Source: Seriola aureovittata (taxonomy: Eukaryota; Chordata; Actinopteri; Carangiformes; Carangidae). Taken from it: a DNA stretch of 64,000 nucleotides. The stretch spans positions 1,526,001 to 1,590,000 of the forward strand of contig NC_079368.1 in assembly GCF_021018895.1 (NCBI RefSeq). The letters run 5' to 3'. Shown here piece after piece: positions 57,580 through 64,000 of the stretch (within the stretch, counting starts at the first letter, position 1; each line of letters begins with the position of its first letter). The notes under the pieces were generated by a model, which was given only the letters and a program-made list of their open reading frames with translations, was not told where the DNA came from and made no database searches. The position numbers and the translations under genes are program-made.

Positions 57580-57970
57580 ATTGTTTTTCGTATTTGTAAT
57601 GTGCTAACTTACAAGCCGTTAATGATACATCAACAAATTACATACTGAGCATTAATAATTACTTGTACATCATTTGAATAACCAGTGCGTATAGAGATCA
57701 CATTATTATAGACTTACAAGAGACTAGTGAAATATCAGTGATTCATAATATATCAACTAACTACTTATTAATCATTTACTAATGATTTGTTAATGATTGC
57801 TTCATGATTTACTAAAAGTTTACAGATGACTTACACATTTGTTATATGTTAACACAGCACTTACTAATCATCTACAAATGTATATCAGTGTTTTGGGAAT
57901 GATTACTTCATCATTAACTAAGGGCTTATAAATGTCTTATGAACGTTATTATAAAGTCTTACCAAAAATT
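57580..57970. repeat. degenerate repeat of ATTAA/ACTTA/CAT words
   Basis: Words such as TTAATGATACATC, TTATTAATCATTTACTAATG and TTACTAATCATCTACAAATG recur at irregular spacing. A known style of fish repeat with no coding content. Confidence 0.5.
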
Positions 57971-60386
57971 GATTGTCTAAATAGTTGCCTATTAATATAA
58001 TATAATTGCAGCAGCGCTAATGAGATTTATCCTGCGGGAAGGTTTCAGTTGTTGATGAGTTTAAGTGACCACACTGCCTGTGATTATAATAATAATTACA
58101 ATAAACCTATTCAAACATGTAATTAAAGGGGCGCTTCACCCAAAACATATTTTTACACCAAATATATTTTTACTCTTCTAGTGGTTTGTAGCCATGCAAA
58201 CAGTTTTGGTTTGGTCTGGTCTGTCTCTGTGATCTCTGCCTCCATCAAAACACAATAGAGGTGAATGGATTTCCATTTCTGCTGCGCACATTTATCAAAA
58301 ATGTCATTTAATTACAGAAACATGTCTTTCCAGAGACAGTGTCCCAATGACTGTGAATAATCCACAGAGAACGCTTTTCAATGGTAGAAAGCGTATTTCA
58401 AAACTTATCACATGATATAACATATCACGTGACCATTGATGTGCACTGAGCAATGGGCGTGCCGGTCGAAACAGGAAGTAGATCGTCTCCTCTGCAGTTG
58501 GTTAGTTGCATAAAATAGCACGAATGAGTAACAGCAAAGACACCTGTAGCAAAGATCCTCTATAACAAAAGATGCATTACAGGCAGAGTCAATGGTAAGA
58601 CATGGTTTACACTTCCTGTCTCCTAAGTGGGCGTAGTCGTGATTGCTTGTTCATGTCAAAACATGTCAAACTTTTCTCAACGGTCTCTGGTTGTAGCATT
58701 AAAATACAGAATTTAACTGAACAACAGCTGCTAGCAAAGACAACAAGGTCAGTAACACTTGTAATTTTTATCATGTTGTGCACCACTGGTAGTTGTGACT
58801 GATAAGAACCAATCAGGGAGCAAACATGGGTGTCTTCATTATAGTTTCAAAAAGTCTCTGTTTCTTCCACATTACAACACAACTCTGGAGTTTTTCAAAC
58901 TAAACCGGGTCCAGCAGCATTTCTAAAAAGGGGCGGGCCACACCAGACCAGTGGCTAAGGGGCATGAGTCTTACATATTACACCCAGATTAGGATAAAGG
59001 CAAAGATCTGTAGAATGAAGCTGCAGGATCTGTTTTTAGTTTGGACTGTAGCCAGTAAAAACATTTCTGATTGATAAATCCTGTAATGCAACTACAGAGA
59101 GTGGCAGCAATTGCTGTAAAGATTCAATTTAAGAGAAAACACATAAATAAGAAAACCTCCTCCATGTGGGAGGAGAGGTATTTAACAGAACAGATGAAGC
59201 TGAAAAATAAATGTGTTCTTCAGTTGCTGTCACCATTTTTAAAAATATCCCTGAAGTACTTTTTTTTTATTGTCCTAGACATTAATGTTTTATTTACTGC
59301 TTGTATTTAGACTGTCTGACTGGAGAACTTTTTTTATGACCTTGTAAGATTTTCTCACTGAGTCAGACTCACAGACCTACAGCATTTCCAATCAGAAACA
59401 ACACTTTTCGGTGAGGCGGAATGGCTCAGGCCTTGGACATCATCTTATTTAAGAGCAAATGAAGCTTTTCAGCAGCCTTTACAAGGCTTTATTGAATTAA
59501 TCCAGCATGAGGGGGAAAAAAGCTAAACAGCTCCTTTTCTTTTAGAGTGCTGGTGATGGATTGCAGCTTATTTGTTCATCTCAGGAAAGCCTAGATATTT
59601 GTAGCATATAGAAGGAGCAGCTGTTTGTTTGCTGCCTGCAGTGAAGCCATCTGACAGGTTGTCTTTAAACAAAGACTTTAAACAGGACATATTATGCTTT
59701 TTGTGATTTTCTCTCATTTGTATGCTGTTGTACATGTGAAATGTTGCCAGAGTTCCGGAACGTGAGGTGGAATATTATGTTAAAATGCTCCAGGGTTCAG
59801 TCTGCTCTGAATACTTGGTTCCAATATTTGTGCAGGACAGCGGCTGTAATGTCTGGAAGAAAGTGTTTCTGTTGTTCTGTCTGATACCAGTGGCTATCAT
59901 TTATATTTTTTGTTGCTGCTGGAGTTATTAGCATTCATTAGCTGAATGGGGATGGAGCCACACATGCAAAGCAGAGTGGCTCCCAATACCAGCGGTGCTG
60001 GGGACCCTATTGTAATCACTCAGATTCTTAGGGGTTCTGGTTCATTTGCAATATTTGGCACCAATCAGTGGCAATTTGTTGAAAAATCATGAAATACCCT
60101 CAGGTAATTTTTAAAACTACTATTTGGCTGTACGTGCAATTTGCATGAAACTTTGCACGTTATCATCGACTATTTGTCCTCTCATGATCACGAGTGAGAG
60201 TCGTTTAGGTGGCGCTTACACACAAAGTTTGACACCATTCCAACCTTGCTTGAATGTTTTCCAATATCTGTGCTGCTCTCAACCCAAACATCAACTGCCA
60301 ATGCTGAAAAATGAAGCCAAAACTGAAGTGCTAAATCCTGCAGTTCCTCTAATGACCATCTGATCTGGCTCCAACAGTGAGTCAAT

Positions 60387-60787
60387 CCCCATAGACTCCC
60401 ATGTTAAAATGTCCAACTTTACAGCAGAAATAAACATGTTTACAGCCTGGTACAAAAACAGCTTTGGTCTCTAGAGCTAATTTCCTCCTTCATGACAACT
60501 GTTAATATAACTCACCTGGTTACATTTTATTAAGGTGTTAAGTTATGCTAAATTAAGCGTGTGGCCCCTTTGAGTGACAGGTGGGTGAGGTATGCTTCCC
60601 ACAGAAGTCTTGGCTCCACACATGCCCCTCCTCTTTGACCCTTTTTGGATTAGCTCTGAGTTAGGGGCGGAGTCAGGCACTGCCAAGATGGCGATGGTGG
60701 AGCAGCTCACTCTGAGCTTCAAAATTGCTCTTCAGAAACCTGTGGGTGATGTCACAGAGGCTATGACCATCTTTATTTAGTCTATTT
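60387..60787. mobile_element. MITE-like repeat, copy 2
   Basis: Begins CATAGACTCCCATGTTAAAA and ends TCTTTATTTAGTCTAT, giving short inverted ends. Same internal words as copy 1 in the same order. It lies in whrn intron 1. Confidence 0.75.
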
Positions 60788-61599
60788 CTCAACCTGACAC
60801 TTGCGTTGGCTCCAGGTCCGACTTGCATCGCCTTGACAGGCCACTGGGTGCGGATGGTTCGGGGACTTGGACTCCGTTGATACCTGCCTGCAGGTCTAGT
60901 TAGGGATAGCAAACATTGACAAACACCCAAAGCAAGGCAAGAATAACTGGGAACAGGTGAAGTATATTATGGCGGCGTAGACAATCACAAAAGCGGGAAA
61001 CTAGACAAAGACAGGAATTAAAACATCCAACAGACACACAAGGGAAGTAATATCAAACAAAGGGTAATTTCAAGGGCAGATCATGACACTGTGTAAACAA
61101 CACAGACATTTTTGATTTCGATCTCTCTTTCAGAAAGGAAGCAAATACTTATTCTCAAGATTTGTGGAACCTTTATGGTTATAATCACATTGTTCAGTGC
61201 GATGTCACATCATCTCTTCCTTCTGTTGACAAATGGAAATATTGTCAAGTTTTATTGCAACCAAAGAATCTATCTTTACTGCTTATCCTTAATTATAGTT
61301 ATTAGACTCCCTTAATATTCAGAGGCATGTAAATAAAGCTAATATTTCCAGTTCCTGCTAAATTCAAGGCCTTCGTCTCGCTGTGTGTCCACAGCCCCGT
61401 TCTCATCACGAGTTAAGTAATTCATTACAGCTTTTAATGAAGCTGCTCAGGATTTAAGACCCCCTGCACCTAGGCTCTTCCCCTTGTCTGAAACGTGACT
61501 TCACAACTGTTCTCCAGCAGGGTAGTGAAGGCTCAAGGGTATTACAGTGATTGTAGCCATTCGTCAGGCTGAAGTGACAAAACCTGATTTCTCAAAAAA

Positions 61600-61860
61600 C
61601 GAAGACTAACAACTCCTCCAACCTGAACAACCATATAGGTCGTTTTTTAAACCCTCTGACACAAACCATAGGAATGTATCCTACGACAGCATGCATACTG
61701 GACATCGGTTGTCATGGTTACAATAATAAACACATGGACTGTACCGACATCAGCCTGCCTAACTCTGCTGCCATGGTTACTATAATAGCCATCATGTAAT
61801 AGATGGTGATTTGGGTTAAAATAAGAACTTCCTCAACGTTACATGGTCTTTGTTGTCATG
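61600..61860. repeat. dispersed repeat, uninterrupted relative of 52880-53700
   Basis: AACTCCTCCAACCTGAACAA, then GGTTGTCATGGTTACAATAA, TAAACACATGGACTGTACC and GATTTGGGTTAAAATAAG. It preserves the join that is split by the LINE fragment at 52955. Confidence 0.7.
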
Positions 61861-62147
61861 GTTACAATATAAACAGCTATTTTTACATGGCAAACTTCCT
61901 CCTGCACTGAAAAAAGTGATACTTTGGATCAACTTAAAAATGGATGTAATTTGTTACACCTAAATTTATTAGTTTTTCTCAAATTACATTTCTGATTTGG
62001 TTGAAACCATAAATTTTGATTTAATATCAATCAAAATTATTTATTTTGCCAAAGGCAAAAATTTACATTGATTCAAAGTAAAAAGAAAATTAATTTTAAA
62101 GAACATACACTGTTATTTTTAAGTTGTTATAACTTAATATTTTCAGT

Positions 62148-62426
62148 TTAGTCCAACTTAATAGGTTCCACCTCCATGAATACTTTCTGCAGTGCATCAA
62201 AAGTGTGTTTGAACTCACTTGGATGGCTCAGGTTTAGAGCATAGATGAGGCCAAATAACATGGCACATCCATGTGCAAGTGATGGCAACTCATTGAGGAC
62301 GCGCACACCTTCAATAACAATCCCAATGTCACATGGTGGGTGTGGAAGATCTTTCTCCTCCCTGATGACAAACACTGCTATGGTGCACCGCTCTAGCTCT
62401 TGTTCTGCTTCATCCTTCTGACCAAC
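62148..62426 (-). CDS. SAMD3-like gene last exon and stop
   Basis: From VGQKDEAEQELERCTIAVFV through GIVIEGVRVLNELPSLAHGC and LFGLIYALNLSHPSEFKHTF to EVEPIKLD and TAA. Acceptor TTTAATCAG. Confidence 0.77.
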   Translation of the reverse strand, partial: VGQKDEAEQELERCTIAVFVIREEKDLPHPPCDIGIVIEGVRVLNELPSLAHGCAMLFGLIYALNLSHPSEFKHTFDALQKVFMEVEPIKLD

Positions 62427-64000
62427 CTGATTAAAGATAAGATATGAAGTTATTCAGATGAAACCAGTGTCTGATTAACCAAGATAAAAATGTCTACACA
62501 AACAATCCTAATCAAGTCTAAACTAACAAAGAGAGTCAAATTGCAATTCTAGTAATGTGAAAATTTAATAACTTATCCAGGTGATGGTTAACAGTGGCTC
62601 CTTCAAATATTTTCTCATAGCAAAGACTTGACTTCATTGCAAATAAAACAATGGTCTGATGATGTCTGACAAAGAAGGTTGTTTTCACATTCATCTGCTC
62701 TGAGTGAAAAGTTTCTCAGCTCGTCAAAATCCAATTTTAAGGGGTGGGCCTATGAGCATAATTTGTGACATTACATCTAGTTAGGAGGCCAGTGCACATA
62801 CATTGCAGTATCTGAGCAAGTTACAATATTTATTGTTTAATTTTGTCTAAAGCTTAAGTGATCAATACATATACTTACCAAATACTCCATGAAGAGTTTG
62901 TCCACATCTTCCCCAAGGTACACAATAAGGCCCTTCAGCAGGCGTTCTCGTTTTAGATTCACCTCGAGGCTCTACAGGTGAGAGCACAAACACACCCATA
63001 ATGTAAAATTAAGTCCAATTTTGTAACTTGACTGAAGATGCAAACTGTAGGCACTTGGAGTTACAGTTGTGATTTACAAAAGTTTTGAGCAAACAAGTTA
63101 AAAGGTCAAATGTGTTGTAAAAATGAAACTTTTTGCTTCTATTTACAATGTCACTATTTATGTGATATAAGGCAAATTTTCATGTATTGGGCAAGTACAT
63201 TACCTGATCAAGAACTTTAAGAATATCCCGAGTCTTCTCTCTGACAGCTCTTCCCTTGTTTCTGATGATCTCAATCAGCTTTCTGTGGTGCTTATCCAAG
63301 GAAGCCAGGAATCGCGGTTCAAGTGGAACAGTTGTTATTCTCATGAATTCAGCACAGATCTTTAAAAAACAAAATAGCACATGTAAATGTTATTACATTA
63401 TATATAACATTACAACTGTGTGGTGTATGTGGTGTGCGTCAGGGGCCAAAACATGCACTTTGAATTGATTTGGCTCAGTTTCTTAGCAAGTTTGTTACGA
63501 TAGGGGATGTCAGGACCGGATTGGTACTTTTGGTCAAACCCCAGAATTGTCTGCCATTATGAACAGAAGCTTAATTCGACAAACTTGATAAAGTCAAGAG
63601 CAATTTAACTATGTTATAAATTAAAAACTGATTATCGGAGCATTGTTAACAGCTATTCTTGCAGTTTAATTTTACATTTCCAAACACATTTCAATATCCA
63701 TTACACCCATTATATCCAACAATATCCCAAGGATCAGGTGCTTGTAAAAGGTGCAGATGTACAGCCCAGCAGCAAGAGTAAAACAGGCTCTCAGCTTTAT
63801 CAGGTTTGTCCAAGTTCAGCCTCAGTCCGTAATGGTGGACTGTTCACGCAAGCGACTCCAGGGTTTAACCTAAGGTACAAATCAGGTACTGACAGTGGAT
63901 AGTATCATTTAGGCTACTTTACAGACCACCACTGATCTATTGCCATTGATTTGAAAAAGTTACTTACCTCATCCATTGTGAACAATGCAGGCCATCTCTC
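62148..64000 (-). CDS. SAMD3-like fish family gene, 3' four coding exons (5' part off the right edge)
   Basis: Member of a large, mostly uncharacterised fish protein family often labelled sterile alpha motif domain-containing protein 3-like; its function is unknown. Exons 64000-63968, 63359-63204, 62971-62879 and 62426-62148 join in frame. They read ERWPALFTMDE, ICAEFMRITTVPLEPRFLAS, KLIEIIRNKGRAVREKTRDI, SLEVNLKRERLLKGLIVYLG, EDVDKLFMEYLVGQKDEAEQ, PCDIGIVIEGVRVLNELPSL and AMLFGLIYALNLSHPSEFKH, ending EPIKLD and TAA. The RWPALF, the LxGLIVYLGED-type and the LFGLIYALNL motifs are typical of this family's C-terminal half. All frames are open and splice sites are good, so it looks intact. It lies antisense to, and probably within, whrn intron 1. 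The SAM domain, if any, would be beyond the window. Confidence 0.75.
62879..62971 (-). CDS. SAMD3-like gene exon
   Basis: 31 codons: SLEVNLKRERLLKGLIVYLG then EDVDKLFMEYL. Acceptor CCTGTAG, donor TTG|GTAAGT. Confidence 0.75.
63204..63359 (-). CDS. SAMD3-like gene exon
   Basis: 52 codons from ICAEFMRITTVPLEPRFLAS to DILKVLDQ, with acceptor TTTAAAG and donor CAG|GTAATG. Confidence 0.75.
63968..64000 (-). CDS. SAMD3-like gene, partial exon cut by window edge
   Basis: Translates ERWPALFTMDE with donor GATGAG|GTAAGT. RWPALF is the family signature. Confidence 0.72.

Larger units (their letters stand above)
56127..62147. other. whrn intron 1, visible part before the antisense gene
   Basis: No whrn exon found. 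It holds three CA tracts (about 56377-56430, 56650-56695, 56781-56812), a (CT)n patch at 57285-57315, an ATTA-rich repeat (57580-57970), a MITE-like copy (60387), a repeat at 61600-61860 and an AT-rich possible MITE at about 61915-62140. Confidence 0.55.

Overview
This is a vertebrate nuclear window, almost certainly a ray-finned (probably percomorph-type) fish. It has short GT-AG exons in long introns and very many (CA)n/(TG)n microsatellites. It also carries tRNA-derived SINEs, L2- and L1-type LINE debris, hAT, piggyBac-like and Tc1 remnants, and a gene of the fish-expanded SAMD3-like type. Protein identities come from remembered vertebrate families, and exon joins were checked by hand for phase. 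No expression data or database search was available.

Layout. (1) Minus strand, 19634 down to 3582: man1b1, the GH47 alpha-1,2-mannosidase of ER/Golgi glycoprotein quality control. Thirteen coding exons join in frame to 642 residues. (2) Plus strand, 25905 to 43109: noxa1, a p67phox-type NADPH-oxidase activator, with fifteen coding exons joining in frame to 530 residues. The two genes are head-to-head with about 6 kb between their start codons. MAN1B1 and NOXA1 are also close together on human 9q34.3, which favours noxa1 over its paralogue ncf2. (3) Plus strand, 55416 to 56126: first coding exon of whirlin (whrn), giving the N-terminal HHD and most of PDZ1 and preceded by a CpG-rich 5' region. 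The gene continues off the right edge. (4) Minus strand, 62148 to 64000 and beyond: the 3' four coding exons of a SAMD3-like fish family gene, antisense inside what should be whrn intron 1.

The rest is intronic or intergenic and rich in repeats: SINEs with intact target-site duplications (1081, 8473), TIR elements (9141, 18657, 21307, the inverted repeat at 14608-15493), LINE fragments (8690, 26975, 44990, 50155, 52955), Tc1 debris (13440-13890) and long microsatellites.

The genes have unrelated jobs (glycoprotein trimming, superoxide production, sensory-cell scaffolding, unknown) and do not form a pathway. The observations most worth checking are: a man1b1 intron with complementary (CA)n and (UG)n tracts at its two ends; a hammerhead-ribozyme-like core at 47950-47989; a degenerate central SH3 retained in noxa1; an in-frame duplicated splice donor in noxa1; a LINE fragment whose empty site is visible in a second repeat copy; and an unexplained hairpin/TATA/MEF2-like cluster at 54206-54480.
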